Assembly (NCBI GenBank): GCA_029242715.1 | Contig: JAQWTL010000012.1 | Span: 62,001 to 126,000 of the forward strand | DNA: 64,000 nt | Source of the DNA: Phycisphaerales bacterium | Lineage (GTDB): Bacteria; Planctomycetota; Phycisphaerae; Phycisphaerales; SM1A02 | Direction of reading: 5' to 3' | Shown: positions 1-9,246 of the stretch, piece by piece | Numbering within the stretch: the stretch's first letter is position 1 | Layout of the letters: the number at the start of each line of letters is the position of its first letter | Position numbers and translations under genes: made by a program | The notes under the pieces: generated by a model | Database searches by the model: none | What the model was told of the DNA's origin: nothing | Seen by the model: the letters and a program-made list of their open reading frames with translations, nothing else

Positions 1-582
1 CGTTTCGATGATTGTGACCAGCATCCTGTAATCGGCTTTGTGCCAACCGCCGCCCATGCCGAGATACTCGCCCTCAAGATCCACCATCGTGGTTGACAGT
101 TCATTTACGGTCTTGGCATCGATTGTGGGCCGGGGAGGGCTGCCATCGGTACTGCGAAACTGTCGTGTCCAGCGGTCAATATTGTTCTGGATCGTATTGC
201 CACTCGCTTCGGGGAAAGTCGTTACGACGAGCTCTGCAGGTTCGGCGCCTTCGCGGCCTGGAACGATCCACTGGGCAACGCGAAAATGATGCCTTGGTGG
301 TTCCCATGTCCATGTCACGGGTATCGGGCCACTGAGTCCAGCGAATTCCGCCTTGCCGGGTGGTTGAGGCGTGTGTGTGTTGTCCTCTTGATCTGAGGTT
401 GCCGCCTGATCCCGGCTGGGTCGTGTCGTTGATGGCGATGCCATGGACACTGCAGGTGTCGAGCCAGGAAATGAGGTTACTTCTGCATTCACATTTGCAG
501 GAGGAGGCAACTGTGGTTCATCGCAGCCACTGGAGATCGTGAAAGCAAACGAGATGAGGAGGGCAGGCAGGCAAGTTCGCAT
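1..582 (-). CDS. Putative lipoprotein, hypothetical (3' end beyond window)
   Basis: An open frame runs without a stop from an ATG at 582 to the window edge, giving the first 194 residues. The N-terminus is MRTCLPALLISFAFTISSGC, a short hydrophobic signal ending in a cysteine near residue 20, so a lipoprotein is likely although the lipobox (SSGC) is not ideal. A Pro/Ser/Thr-rich spacer follows to about residue 80, then a globular part that begins with a Trp-Thr-Trp stretch (VTWTWEPP) and contains RVAQWIVPG. I do not recognise a named domain; the globular part resembles conserved planctomycete proteins of unknown function. The gene is transcribed away from the divergent amidohydrolase gene, with about 90 bases between them. 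The function is unknown. Reading-frame integrity and the signal sequence are the support. Confidence 0.75.
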   Translation of the reverse strand, partial: MRTCLPALLISFAFTISSGCDEPQLPPPANVNAEVTSFPGSTPAVSMASPSTTRPSRDQAATSDQEDNTHTPQPPGKAEFAGLSGPIPVTWTWEPPRHHFRVAQWIVPGREGAEPAELVVTTFPEASGNTIQNNIDRWTRQFRSTDGSPPRPTIDAKTVNELSTTMVDLEGEYLGMGGGWHKADYRMLVTIIET

Positions 583-674
583 GGTTGATGATCGTCTGGT
601 CATGGGTTGAGGGCGGGGGACAGGCACAGGTTGCTCCAGACGACATAGCATAGGCGTTTGAACGGGAGCGTGAC

Positions 675-2252
675 ATGGCTACGCAGGACACCATCTATTA
701 CAACGCACGGATCTGGACAGGGATGGATGATCCCAGATTCGTTTCCAGCTTCCGTGTCCGTGATGGGCGTATTGCGGAGTTGGACTGTCCTGTTGAAATG
801 AACGGGTCGCATCTGGTTGATCTTGGTGGAAGTTTCATTTCACCTGGCTTCGTAGACGCACATCTCCACCTTCTCTCAGGTGGCGAATGCCTCATGTATC
901 TGGATCTCTCCAGTGCTGGCAGCCGGGAAGAATTCATGGATCTCCTGGCTGAAGCTGATCGGCAAATGGAGCCTGGCCGTTGGCTCATTGCCTCCGGGTG
1001 GTCTGAAAACCGCTGGGATCCTCCACATCTCCCTGACAAGAGTTGGTTGGCATGTTGTGGGGATCGGCCAGTTGTGTGCTGGCGTATGGATCTGCACGCG
1101 GCCGTGGTCAATGACGCCGTTCTCGAGCACCTGAATTTGCCGGATGACGAGCGACTGGAGGCTGAAGGCGGACGAGTTCTAAGGGATGAAGTGGGGCAGT
1201 TGACAGGGATTCTCCAGGAAGCAGCTGCCTGGAATCATCTCATCCCAGCCATCCCACCGTTGCCTGAAGGTGAACGTGTTCAGGCGCTTGATGCAGCCCA
1301 TCGGCACTGCTTGAAACTGGGCATCACATCGGTGCGATCCATGGAGTATGAAGTTGATGTCCGGGCATTGCACATGCCAGCAGGCATTGCTGGAAGGCTC
1401 AGGGTGTCCATAGTTCTTCTTGATAGAACGTTGCCACTGTCACTGAGTTGGCTTCAGGAAGCGCGTCATGATGATTGGTTCAGGATCACCGGATGCAAGT
1501 CATTTCTTGATGGCACGCTTGGTTCGCGGACTGCCCGGCTTCAAGAGCCATACGCAGATGATTCCGGCAACATGGGTGTTGTCACAGAGCACCTCTTGGA
1601 TGGAACCTTGGAGGAATGGTCTCGGCAAGTAGTAGCAGCCGGTTGCACTCCGGTCATGCATGCCATTGGCGATGAAGCAGTGCTTGCGGGGATCAAAATA
1701 GTCAGACAATTCGATGATCAGGTGCGAGCCAGCATCGAGCATGCGGAAATTGTGACACCAGCTGTTCTGGAGGCATTGAAAAAAGTGCCTGGTATTCGAT
1801 TGTCAGTTCAGCCTTTGCACAGGGCCGATGACGCCATGTTCATCGAGACGGCGTTGGGGTCGGATCGCGCGTCTCATCTTCTGCCGCTTGCGGAGCTCGT
1901 TGATAGTGGTGCACGTTTGTCGTTCGGTACGGATTGGCCGGTTGTTTCAGTCGATCCAATTGAGAGCATGGCTGCCGCCATCACAGGAAGCAATGTCGAG
2001 GGAAAGCCTTTTTATTCTGAGCAGAAGATCGAGGTTGAGCAGGCGCTCAGGAGCTACAGTGCTGAGGCGGCAGAAGTCGCTCACCTGGATCATGTTGGTA
2101 CGCTGAGTACAGGTCAAGCTGCCGATTTCATCGCCTGGGATGAGGATCCTTTTCAGCTGGACTGGACTCGTAAGAGGCCGAGGATCACGGCAACCTTCCT
2201 TGCCGGAGAGTTGGTAGAGGGCCTGTCTGGAGCAGGGGAAGTCACCGCATGA
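675..2252 (+). CDS. Amidohydrolase family 3 metal-dependent hydrolase (YtcJ-like)
   Basis: A 525-residue amidohydrolase_3 protein of the usual length. The N-terminal composite β-sandwich is followed by the metal motif SPGFVDAHLHLLSGG (His63 and His65). Further family motifs are DGTLGSRTARL, VMHAIGDEAV and ASIEHAEIV (metal-ligand His residues) and LSFGTDWPV (the catalytic or metal Asp). The family hydrolyses amide or related bonds with one or two divalent metals; the substrate cannot be told from sequence. There is no signal peptide, so it is cytoplasmic. The start has GGGAG about nine bases upstream. The stop overlaps the moaC start (ATGA), so the two are probably co-translated, an unusual pairing with no obvious pathway link. 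Confidence 0.9.
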   Translation: MATQDTIYYNARIWTGMDDPRFVSSFRVRDGRIAELDCPVEMNGSHLVDLGGSFISPGFVDAHLHLLSGGECLMYLDLSSAGSREEFMDLLAEADRQMEPGRWLIASGWSENRWDPPHLPDKSWLACCGDRPVVCWRMDLHAAVVNDAVLEHLNLPDDERLEAEGGRVLRDEVGQLTGILQEAAAWNHLIPAIPPLPEGERVQALDAAHRHCLKLGITSVRSMEYEVDVRALHMPAGIAGRLRVSIVLLDRTLPLSLSWLQEARHDDWFRITGCKSFLDGTLGSRTARLQEPYADDSGNMGVVTEHLLDGTLEEWSRQVVAAGCTPVMHAIGDEAVLAGIKIVRQFDDQVRASIEHAEIVTPAVLEALKKVPGIRLSVQPLHRADDAMFIETALGSDRASHLLPLAELVDSGARLSFGTDWPVVSVDPIESMAAAITGSNVEGKPFYSEQKIEVEQALRSYSAEAAEVAHLDHVGTLSTGQAADFIAWDEDPFQLDWTRKRPRITATFLAGELVEGLSGAGEVTA

Positions 2253-2710
2253 AAGAGCAATCATTGACGCATATGGATGAGCGAGGGCGTGTCACGATGG
2301 TAGATACGTCTGCCAAGCCAGCCGTTCGGCGACGGGCTGTTGCAGAAGGCTTCTTTGTAGCTTCTTCAAGCACTCTTGATCGTCTCATGGATGGCAACCT
2401 TCCAAAGGGGGATGCTCTGGCAACGGCTCGTATTGCTGGAATCCAGGCGGCCAAGGAGTGTGATCGTCTGATCCCGTTATGCCACGGGCTTCCGTTGGAC
2501 CAGGTATGTGTCGAATTCGAGCGAGTTGATCCGGGGCGTGTCAAGATTGAGGCGTCTGCAACAGTTGTTGCAAGAACCGGCGTCGAGATGGAGGCATTGA
2601 CCGCAGTGACAGTTGCTGCGTTGACGCTTTATGACATGACCAAGGCTGTTGACCGTGAATTGCGTATCGAGGGAATCAGCCTTGTGCTGAAGGAAAAGGC
2701 CGAGGCCTAG
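2249..2710 (+). CDS. moaC: Cyclic pyranopterin monophosphate synthase MoaC
   Basis: MoaC (153 residues; E. coli about 160) converts the 3',8-cyclo-GTP product of MoaA into cyclic pyranopterin monophosphate in molybdenum cofactor synthesis, as a cytoplasmic hexamer. Seen here: VTMVDTSAKP near the N-terminus, the LCHGLPL active-site loop (His79), the ARTGVEMEALTAV segment, and DMTKAVD with Asp129 and Lys132, the catalytic pair. It overlaps the upstream amidohydrolase gene by four bases. No other moa gene lies nearby. Its TAG stop shares the palindrome CTAG (2707-2710) with the stop of convergent trpF. Confidence 0.97.
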   Translation: MKEQSLTHMDERGRVTMVDTSAKPAVRRRAVAEGFFVASSSTLDRLMDGNLPKGDALATARIAGIQAAKECDRLIPLCHGLPLDQVCVEFERVDPGRVKIEASATVVARTGVEMEALTAVTVAALTLYDMTKAVDRELRIEGISLVLKEKAEA

Positions 2711-3345
2711 CGACTGGCTTCATCGGCTTCGCGGACGGCCTCGCAGAATGCCTTGATGCGAGAGGGGTCCTTGATCCCGCGTTCTGATTCCACGCCGCTG
2801 CTCACATCCACTCCCCATGGGCGTAGGTTTCTGATGACCTCGTTGACCGAATCGGGATCAAGACCGCCGGCAATGACCAGTGGAGTTTGGATCTCATTTC
2901 GGATGGCAGCCAGTGCACTGTGATCAAATGATTTGCCTGCGCCCTTGCCCGGTCCATCAACGAGCAGAACATCAACATCGGTGCAGGCGTCCCAGCGGCG
3001 TACGGCCTCCTCTGAGAAGGCGAATCCTCTCACAACAGGGCCCTTGGCCATTGCCGCGATTGCTTCGGTTTCTTCCCCATGCAGTTGAATCCATCCCTGG
3101 TATCTGGCCAGTTGATCCGGGAGTGGATCGACTACGACCTCGATACATGGGATCTCAGGGGCCAGCACTGCTCGAACGCGTTGCGCTTGTTGGTCATCCA
3201 CATGACGTGGTGAGGGTTCGTGTCGAACGATTCCAATCGCAGAAGCTCCAGCCTCGACTGCCAGCAAAGCCATGTCGGGATCCTGAATGCCACAAATCTT
3301 GATTCGTGTTGCTCCAGTGCTTGATGGCCAGTCCGCCGCGTTCAT
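2707..3345 (-). CDS. trpF: Phosphoribosylanthranilate isomerase TrpF
   Basis: TrpF (212 residues, normal length) carries out the Amadori rearrangement of N-(5-phosphoribosyl)anthranilate to CdRP in tryptophan synthesis. It is a TIM barrel. Visible are RIKICGIQDP with the catalytic Cys18, GASAIGIV, IQLHGEE, VLLVDGPGKGAGKSF with the catalytic Asp130 and the Gly-rich loop, PLVIAGGLDPDSV, and the C-terminal phosphate-binding GVDVSSGVES. It follows the rhomboid gene with a four-base overlap, so the two are probably one transcript. No other trp gene is in the window. Confidence 0.96.
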   Translation of the reverse strand: MNAADWPSSTGATRIKICGIQDPDMALLAVEAGASAIGIVRHEPSPRHVDDQQAQRVRAVLAPEIPCIEVVVDPLPDQLARYQGWIQLHGEETEAIAAMAKGPVVRGFAFSEEAVRRWDACTDVDVLLVDGPGKGAGKSFDHSALAAIRNEIQTPLVIAGGLDPDSVNEVIRNLRPWGVDVSSGVESERGIKDPSRIKAFCEAVREADEASR

Positions 3346-4523
3346 GATGCAGGCTCCGGGCCACTTTGCTTCAACAAGCGATACGCAAGTTCCCGGTGAC
3401 TTTCTGATTTCAACTCAGGAATGGCCTTCTCGAGGAGTGTGTGTGCGTTTGCCGGTTGATCCAGGAAGCGAATCAGCAACGACGCCAGCAGCAATCTGAC
3501 CTCGGGAGCTTGCCTTGAGCCGGGATATCTGTCCAGGAACTGTTCATAGGCATGAGCTGCTGCTGATCGTTCTCCCCGTGACTGGAGACGATTGGCGATC
3601 TCCAGTTGCATCGATTCGGGCAGTACGGTCTTTGGATGTGATTCCTGGAGTTCTTTGAAGGCATCCTGTGCTTCATCAAAGCGGCTCTCTCTGATCATGC
3701 GAATCACTCTGTTGCGGTGGCTTGCTTCTTCTGGATCAAGTTCGTTGTCCGTAATGACGGGTACAACGGATTCTCCAGGCGTGTTTCGAACTCGCGATGT
3801 GGATTCGCTTTCCTGGACCACGCGTCGATAGGCCGCTCGTCGTCGTCTTTGGCGAAGGAGGAACAGCAGGTCGTATTCATCCGACTTGACGATACCGACT
3901 GCGACCAGGAGGGCTGCCAGCAGGAAGCCGTATGCGTATCCCGCCAGGTGTGCGCTGTAGGCAATCGGACCTTGCGGGTTGAGCCATCCGACGGTGTCAA
4001 TGATCACCTGGAAGGCGACAATCCACATGGCTGGAATCATGTAAACGCCAATCAGGATGAAGAACCAGATGATTCGAATACGAGCTCGTGGGAAGAGCAC
4101 GACGAATCCGCCAGTAGCCGCGCAGACGGCGCCGCTGGCCCCGATTACCGGGGCGACTGTTGACATGGTGTGCGCGATGCCTGCCACGGCGCCGCCCATC
4201 AGCAGGAAGAGAACGAAATTCACATGGCCAAGACGGTCTTCCAGTGCAGAACCGAAGATCCAGAGAAACAGCATGTTGAATGCAAGGTGGAAGATGTCTA
4301 CGGGGCTGTGTGCGAACTGGTATGTCAGGAGTTGCCAGAGTTCGCCATCAGCGAGTCCTCCGCGGTTCAGGGACATGGCGCTCATGAAGCCCTCGACTTT
4401 TGCAGTGCCTGACGTGTCGAGAATCAGGGCTACGAGATACACGAGCATGTTCAGAACGATGATCGTGCCGGTTGCCCTGGGGCGGCGGCGGCGGGGCCTG
4501 TCTGTCCCAATGGGGATGAGCAT
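3342..4523 (-). CDS. Rhomboid family intramembrane serine protease with C-terminal soluble TPR-like tail
   Basis: 393 residues. The first ~215 form the rhomboid core: an N-terminal basic stretch, a first helix, the HxxxN-containing FHLAFNMLFLWIFG segment, GASGAV with the nucleophile Ser130, and AHLAGYAYG with the catalytic His192. The family cleaves transmembrane helices within the bilayer; substrates are unknown here. From about 220 the protein is soluble, charged and helical, with repeated motifs typical of tetratricopeptide repeats (for example SRFDEAQDAFKELQ and HAYEQFLDRYPGS), probably a cytoplasmic partner-binding tail. It overlaps trpF by four bases. It is divergent from the citrate synthase gene. 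Confidence 0.92.
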   Translation of the reverse strand: MLIPIGTDRPRRRRPRATGTIIVLNMLVYLVALILDTSGTAKVEGFMSAMSLNRGGLADGELWQLLTYQFAHSPVDIFHLAFNMLFLWIFGSALEDRLGHVNFVLFLLMGGAVAGIAHTMSTVAPVIGASGAVCAATGGFVVLFPRARIRIIWFFILIGVYMIPAMWIVAFQVIIDTVGWLNPQGPIAYSAHLAGYAYGFLLAALLVAVGIVKSDEYDLLFLLRQRRRRAAYRRVVQESESTSRVRNTPGESVVPVITDNELDPEEASHRNRVIRMIRESRFDEAQDAFKELQESHPKTVLPESMQLEIANRLQSRGERSAAAHAYEQFLDRYPGSRQAPEVRLLLASLLIRFLDQPANAHTLLEKAIPELKSESHRELAYRLLKQSGPEPAS

Positions 4524-4685
4524 ACGGAGAGTGTAGGTTCAGGGGCTCTGCGAGGCTTATCTGGGGACTATCTGATTGCGTCTTCATGCGGCTGTGCCTA
4601 TGATGGGGGGCTCGCAACGCCTGCGGATGGAGGTGGGTTTCCTCCGACGGGCCGAAAAAACACTGCAGCAACGTGAGGGAAGGCA

Positions 4686-5846
4686 ATGCTCATGGCCGAT
4701 GTGACCGCCACTCCAACTATGGTTACTGACAAGGGACTCGATCACGTCATCATTGGCGATTCCGCCAAGTCATTTATTGATGGCACGGCTGGTGTGCTTG
4801 AGTACGTGGGCATTGATATTGATGATCTTGCTCGCAATTCCACTTTCGAAGAATGCTGCTACCTGCTTTGGTATGACCGTCTTCCAACCTCCTCGGAGCT
4901 TGAGTCCTTCGAGACTGAAATCCGGTCCCACTACAAGTTGTCCGATGACATCAAGAAGATGATCATGACGACGCCCAAGGACGCGTCGCCCATGCATGTG
5001 GTCCGCACAATGGTCTCCGCCCTGGGCATGGAAGATCCCGAGTGCAATGACCAGAGCATCGAGGCTGAGGAGCGAAAGGCTCTCCGTGTTCTGGCCAAGA
5101 CTCCGGCCATCATCGCCAGTTTCGATCGCTATCGTCGCGGCGAGTCGATGATCGATCCTGATCCATCTCTGAATATCGCAACGAATTTCCTGATGATGCT
5201 CAATGGGGAGATGCCAGGCGAACAGACTGCCAGGGCCCTGGATGTCTGCCTGATCCTCCATGCTGATCATGGAATCAATGCATCGACCTTCGCCACCATG
5301 GTGGCAATTGGTACCCAGAGTGACATGTATTCCGCCATTACCGCTGCCATCGGCACCCTGAGAGGCCCTCTGCACGGTGGTGCCAATGAGCGTGTCATGC
5401 GCATGCTTCAGGAGATTGGTGAAATCAAGCATGTCGAGTCGTTCGTCAAGGGCCGCCTTGAGAACAAGGACAAGGTTCCTGGATTCGGCCACCGCGTGTA
5501 CAAGGCTTACGATCCACGGGCCAAGTACCTCAAGACATTCGCGGAGACGATTGCAGAAGAGACTGGAAACCACGACCTCTACGAGATGAGCAACACCATC
5601 GAAGGGATCATGGAAGAGGCCGTCGGCGCAAAGGGAATCCATCCCAACGTCGATTTCTTCTCTGCCACGTCGTATTACTCGATGGGGCTGGAAATCGATC
5701 TCTTCACACCCGTATTCGCACTTGCTCGCAACGCTGGTTGGGCAGCTCATGCTCTTGAGCGGCACGAGGACAATCGCCTGATTCGACCTCGATGCAACTA
5801 CACGGGGCCTCATGCTGCCGCTTACGTTCCAATTGAGAAACGCTGA
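4686..5846 (+). CDS. gltA: Citrate synthase
   Basis: Type II fold citrate synthase (386 residues, the size of the shorter bacterial/archaeal form) that condenses acetyl-CoA with oxaloacetate at the entry to the TCA cycle. The catalytic triad is visible: His230 in RGPLHGGANE, His269 in VPGFGHRVYK, and Asp323 in NVDFFSAT. The C-terminal NRLIRPRCNYTGP is the usual substrate/CoA region. A strong purine run (GAGGGAAGG) sits just before the ATG at 4686; a second in-frame ATG at 4692 is possible. A methylcitrate synthase role cannot be excluded from sequence, but no prp genes are nearby. It stands alone between the divergent rhomboid gene and the esterase gene. Confidence 0.95.
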   Translation: MLMADVTATPTMVTDKGLDHVIIGDSAKSFIDGTAGVLEYVGIDIDDLARNSTFEECCYLLWYDRLPTSSELESFETEIRSHYKLSDDIKKMIMTTPKDASPMHVVRTMVSALGMEDPECNDQSIEAEERKALRVLAKTPAIIASFDRYRRGESMIDPDPSLNIATNFLMMLNGEMPGEQTARALDVCLILHADHGINASTFATMVAIGTQSDMYSAITAAIGTLRGPLHGGANERVMRMLQEIGEIKHVESFVKGRLENKDKVPGFGHRVYKAYDPRAKYLKTFAETIAEETGNHDLYEMSNTIEGIMEEAVGAKGIHPNVDFFSATSYYSMGLEIDLFTPVFALARNAGWAAHALERHEDNRLIRPRCNYTGPHAAAYVPIEKR

Positions 5847-5870
5847 GCAGCTTCCATCTGGCAACTGCAA

Positions 5871-6632
5871 ATGAGGTGTTTGGTGCATGCATTGCCATGT
5901 CAATTGACGCTTCTCGTCTGCCTCCTTCAGTCCTGCAGTCAACCGAGTGTCCTCCCTTCAACAGCAGTCGAGAAGACTGGGCCAGAGGGCTCTGGTTTTC
6001 ATGCTTGTGAAGATGGGTATCGTCTCCAGTACAAGCTGACACGTCCCGCAGAGTCTGATGATGGAACCAGAGTTCCCTTGTTGCTTTGTCTTCATGGAGT
6101 AGCAGGCGGAACACAGGCGCCCAGGGCGCTCAGAGAACTTGATGGGCCTTCATGCTTCGTGCTTGTTCCCAGTGTTCCCTCGAAGGAATTCTCCTGGGGG
6201 CCGAAGCGACGCAACGGTCTGCCTTATGTCTTCGAACTCGTCGATGATCTTCTGGAAAACGAAGCGATTGATCCAGATCGAATCTACGTGACCGGGCAGT
6301 CCATGGGGGGATTTGGCACATTCGCGGCAGTCGCGTCCCGCCCCGATTTCTTTGCGGCTGCAGTGCCGGTATGTGGTGGCTGGAAGACGGCAGACGCCTC
6401 GCGAATGCACAAGGTTCCGATGTGGGTCTTCCATGGAGAGGCGGACAAGGTGGTTCCTGTTCGCTATTCACGTGAGATGGTCAAAGCGTTGCGTGCAGCA
6501 GGCGGGCAGCCCAGATACACCGAATTTTCGGGAGTTGGCCACAATTCCTGGGTCAAAGCGTATGAGTCCGAGGAACTCTGGATCTGGTTGTTCGAGCAGC
6601 ACAGAGGTTCAGCGGATTCCGCTCGTCATTGA
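5871..6632 (+). CDS. Alpha/beta hydrolase lipoprotein (esterase / PHB depolymerase-like)
   Basis: A 253-residue secreted α/β-hydrolase. The N-terminus has a hydrophobic signal ending LLQSC (Cys22), a plausible lipobox. The catalytic triad is readable: Ser144 in VTGQSMGGFG, Asp192 in FHGEADKVVPV and His224 in SGVGHNSW; the oxyanion segment is LLLCLHGVAGG. The arrangement matches the dienelactone-hydrolase/feruloyl or PHB depolymerase-like esterases that planctomycetes often export. The substrate is unknown. It starts 24 bases after the citrate synthase stop and may be co-transcribed with it. The downstream hairpin at 6728-6755 could end the transcript. Confidence 0.87.
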   Translation: MRCLVHALPCQLTLLVCLLQSCSQPSVLPSTAVEKTGPEGSGFHACEDGYRLQYKLTRPAESDDGTRVPLLLCLHGVAGGTQAPRALRELDGPSCFVLVPSVPSKEFSWGPKRRNGLPYVFELVDDLLENEAIDPDRIYVTGQSMGGFGTFAAVASRPDFFAAAVPVCGGWKTADASRMHKVPMWVFHGEADKVVPVRYSREMVKALRAAGGQPRYTEFSGVGHNSWVKAYESEELWIWLFEQHRGSADSARH

Positions 6633-6727
6633 AAGCAAGAAAGCTTTTCGTCACCACGGGATTTATTCATTGGTTTTTTACGCGCACTCAAGTTCCGCTT
6701 TGAGAGTTTGTCTCCAGCGGAAATGGC

Positions 6728-6755
6728 AACCGCCTGCTGAAGGCAGCAGGCGGTT
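6728..6755. terminator. Perfect 12-bp hairpin between convergent genes
   Basis: AACCGCCTGCTG and its exact reverse complement are separated by a four-base loop. It lies between the 3' ends of the esterase gene (+) and the FG-GAP protein gene (-). Neither side has a clear U-tract, so a bidirectional terminator or mRNA 3'-end stabiliser is inferred from position and stem strength only. Confidence 0.6.
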
Positions 6756-6789
6756 GGCTCGGTCTGAGAATGCAATTACCTGGGATTGA

Positions 6790-9093
6790 TCACTGCGGAT
6801 ATATGAGAACACGGTCATGGCAGAGCATGACGACATCGTGTTTTCCGTCGCCTGTGAGATCAGTGATGATGATCTCGCGCGGCTGCGTTTCTCGGCCATC
6901 TCCGCCAGAGAACATCTTGGATTCGAAGATCTTGAAGCCACGTGCATGCAGCATGTCACCGGACTTGTTGTAAGTAAAGATATCGAAGTTCTGGTTGCCA
7001 GCATCCAGTGAAACCATGTCACCGTAGCCATCGGAATTGATATCTCCAACGGCCAGTTCATGGGGAACGCTTCGGTCATCATCACTTCGCCATGAGGCCA
7101 CTTCCTCAAGCGCACGTCGTTCGCCTCCAAGTCGGACGACCGCATAGCCATCCCGTCCCATGACCAGGACACTTGGTTCTCCATCGCCAGTAAAGGACCC
7201 GGTATGGATGGCTCCGATGGGGAACCCCTGGAGCCTGAGTGTTTCTGTCTGCGACCACTTGCTGTCATCGCCGGCTTCAAAGATCACAAGTCGGTTTCCA
7301 GGCTTGTCAGCGGCCACGATGCGACGGCCTTCAGCGGCAACAGCAACCAGTTCCGTGGTTGGATCATCCGTATTGAACTGCTCGACGACCTGCCATCCTG
7401 GGCTGGCGCCATCTTTGGGAGTCATGTCATAGCGGACTGCTCTGACGAAGTTCTTGTCGGCAATCAGCAGTTCGGGTGTTCCATCGCCCTCGATATCAAA
7501 GGGGACGGTGTTGTCAGCTGAAGCTGAACTGACCAGTCCGAACTGTCCCATCTCATCTTTTTCCAGCTTCTCGAATCGGGCTCCATCCTCGGAAGGCTCG
7601 ATTGCATGAAGCATGATCATCGGTCGTTCCTGTGTGAAAAGCAGGAGGTCGGTCATTCCATCCTGATCTGCGTCAAGAGCTACGACGGTCTCTGGTGCCT
7701 TGCTGATCTGGCCAAGCTCGATCGTTTCGCGAGTGTTGTCGCCGCTGATCAGATCAATGACATAGTCACGTTTCTTGCTTGCAACGACTGCGACATGTGG
7801 CCCGTTTTCGAGCTCCACAAGATTCATGGCAACAGGCGTGTAGCCATCTGAGATGCCAAGTGGGCGGGGGAATGGGACATCTTCTGTAGAAAGCTCTGAT
7901 CGACCGATGACCCCTTCCTTTTCAGACAGGACGTACAACTCGGCGTTGTCGTCATCTGTGCGGTTTGATGCGGCGAGATATCCGATGTCGGAAAGGCTTG
8001 AGAAGGTCTCTCCGGGCAACATGCCCCGGTCGGCAACCTGTCGGTGGATCACGACTGCGTTGGCACGGGTGTCCGTGGTGATGAGGTCTTCAAGGCCGTC
8101 CCCATCGATGTCCAGGATCACTTCATCCCGGTTGCGATTACCTGGATCCGTATAGCTGTAGACAACGAAAGAAGCTTCACGATCTCCGGAACCCTCTGCA
8201 GGCTCTGTTCCCAGGTCATAGACAACAACTCGATGGGAAGATCGTTCGATGACCGCAATTCGATCATTGGGTTTTCCAGGCAAGCCAACGGCCTCGAACT
8301 CGTTGATTGGCGGCATTTCAAAGATTGTCTGCGCCCCCAGAAGGCGTTCGTTCCGGTGGTTCTGGCCGAACCAGATCCGTACTGGTGCCATGTCATCAGG
8401 AATGATGCCGGCAATGTCCTTCAATCCGTCTCCGTTGTAGTCCGCCGGTATGAATGCCTGCATCCTGGTTCCAGCGGAGAGTTTTTCCGGTGAGCCAAGT
8501 GAGGTGCCATCCAAAGGCCAGATTGTGATTTTGCCTTCTGTTATGGCGGCAAGCTCAGGTTTGTCATCGCCCATCACATCGATGATTCGGAAGCCTCCAG
8601 GTCCTGCTTCCAGTTTGGGCACAGTCCTTCGTGCGGCGACCTTGAAGGAATCAGATTCCTTCTGTTCAAGAAAAACGACCTTGTCGTTCTTGGATGCCGC
8701 ATACACCAGGTCCAAGTCGCCATCACCGTCGAAATCGAAGGGTTCGATTGCAGAGATTTCGTGAGCGACACCAACGTACTCACGCGAGAACATCCAGTGA
8801 TCTGGCAGTTCGTTTACGCGATCAGTTGCCTTGACGGGAGCGTCTCGTTTGGCGTCAGGCTTCTGGTAGAGCAGATCAATGCGGCTATCCCGGTTGTTGA
8901 CCACGATGATGTCTGGGAGGCCATCGTTGTTCAGGTCGGCAACTTTCATCGGGCCGGGTTTGTCGCCGATCGCAATGATCTCCAGCCCAGAAAATCCGAA
9001 ATAATCCCTGAGGGGCGTCTCGGCTTGTGTTGTGGCAGCCATGGCCAGAAGAGATGCGGTAAGGGCGAGGACGGGCTTGGTCGAGATCGACAT
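6790..9093 (-). CDS. Secreted FG-GAP/VCBS repeat protein
   Basis: 767 residues with a clean Sec signal (hydrophobic stretch, then ATTQA before Glu25). The mature part is a run of β-propeller FG-GAP/VCBS blades marked by recurring Ca-binding loops such as ADLNNDGLPDIIVV, FDFDGDGDLDLVYA, ADYNGDGLKDIAG, LDIDGDGLEDLIT, GDINSDGYGDMVS and TDLTGDGKHDVVM. Such propellers act outside the cytoplasm in binding or adhesion; no enzymatic domain is seen. Unlike the CRTAC1 proteins later in the window it lacks an ASPIC/UnbV end. It is monocistronic as far as can be seen and divergent from the S1C protease gene. Confidence 0.88.
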   Translation of the reverse strand: MSISTKPVLALTASLLAMAATTQAETPLRDYFGFSGLEIIAIGDKPGPMKVADLNNDGLPDIIVVNNRDSRIDLLYQKPDAKRDAPVKATDRVNELPDHWMFSREYVGVAHEISAIEPFDFDGDGDLDLVYAASKNDKVVFLEQKESDSFKVAARRTVPKLEAGPGGFRIIDVMGDDKPELAAITEGKITIWPLDGTSLGSPEKLSAGTRMQAFIPADYNGDGLKDIAGIIPDDMAPVRIWFGQNHRNERLLGAQTIFEMPPINEFEAVGLPGKPNDRIAVIERSSHRVVVYDLGTEPAEGSGDREASFVVYSYTDPGNRNRDEVILDIDGDGLEDLITTDTRANAVVIHRQVADRGMLPGETFSSLSDIGYLAASNRTDDDNAELYVLSEKEGVIGRSELSTEDVPFPRPLGISDGYTPVAMNLVELENGPHVAVVASKKRDYVIDLISGDNTRETIELGQISKAPETVVALDADQDGMTDLLLFTQERPMIMLHAIEPSEDGARFEKLEKDEMGQFGLVSSASADNTVPFDIEGDGTPELLIADKNFVRAVRYDMTPKDGASPGWQVVEQFNTDDPTTELVAVAAEGRRIVAADKPGNRLVIFEAGDDSKWSQTETLRLQGFPIGAIHTGSFTGDGEPSVLVMGRDGYAVVRLGGERRALEEVASWRSDDDRSVPHELAVGDINSDGYGDMVSLDAGNQNFDIFTYNKSGDMLHARGFKIFESKMFSGGDGRETQPREIIITDLTGDGKHDVVMLCHDRVLIYPQ

Positions 9094-9210
9094 GGAGGGC
9101 TCCTTGGGGCTTCCCTGTTCTGGGGGCGTTGCATCGTAGCACTCCCAATGGACTTCCAGCCGAGTCCACAGAGTAGGGGAGCTATCCGCCCTCTATCCCG
9201 GCCTGCCGCC

Positions 9211-9216
9211 TATACT
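9211..9216 (+). promoter_or_regulatory. Possible -10 element for the S1C protease gene
   Basis: TATACT differs from the σ70 -10 consensus in one base and would put the start of transcription about 25 bases before the ATG at 9247. No convincing -35 hexamer is seen 17 bases upstream, so this is only a suggestion. Confidence 0.3.
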
Positions 9217-9246
9217 CATGGGCCCACAAAGCCAGGAGGCCTACTG

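Noticed and set aside
4770-5942. Long minus-strand open frame (390 codons) opposite citrate synthase
   Set aside because: It is antisense to a clearly recognised enzyme and shows no domain or ribosome site; it comes from codon bias of the real gene.
8761-9246. Upstream extension of the S1C protease frame by 162 codons
   Set aside because: It runs antisense through the FG-GAP gene. The ATG at 9247 has a strong ribosome site and begins a signal peptide.
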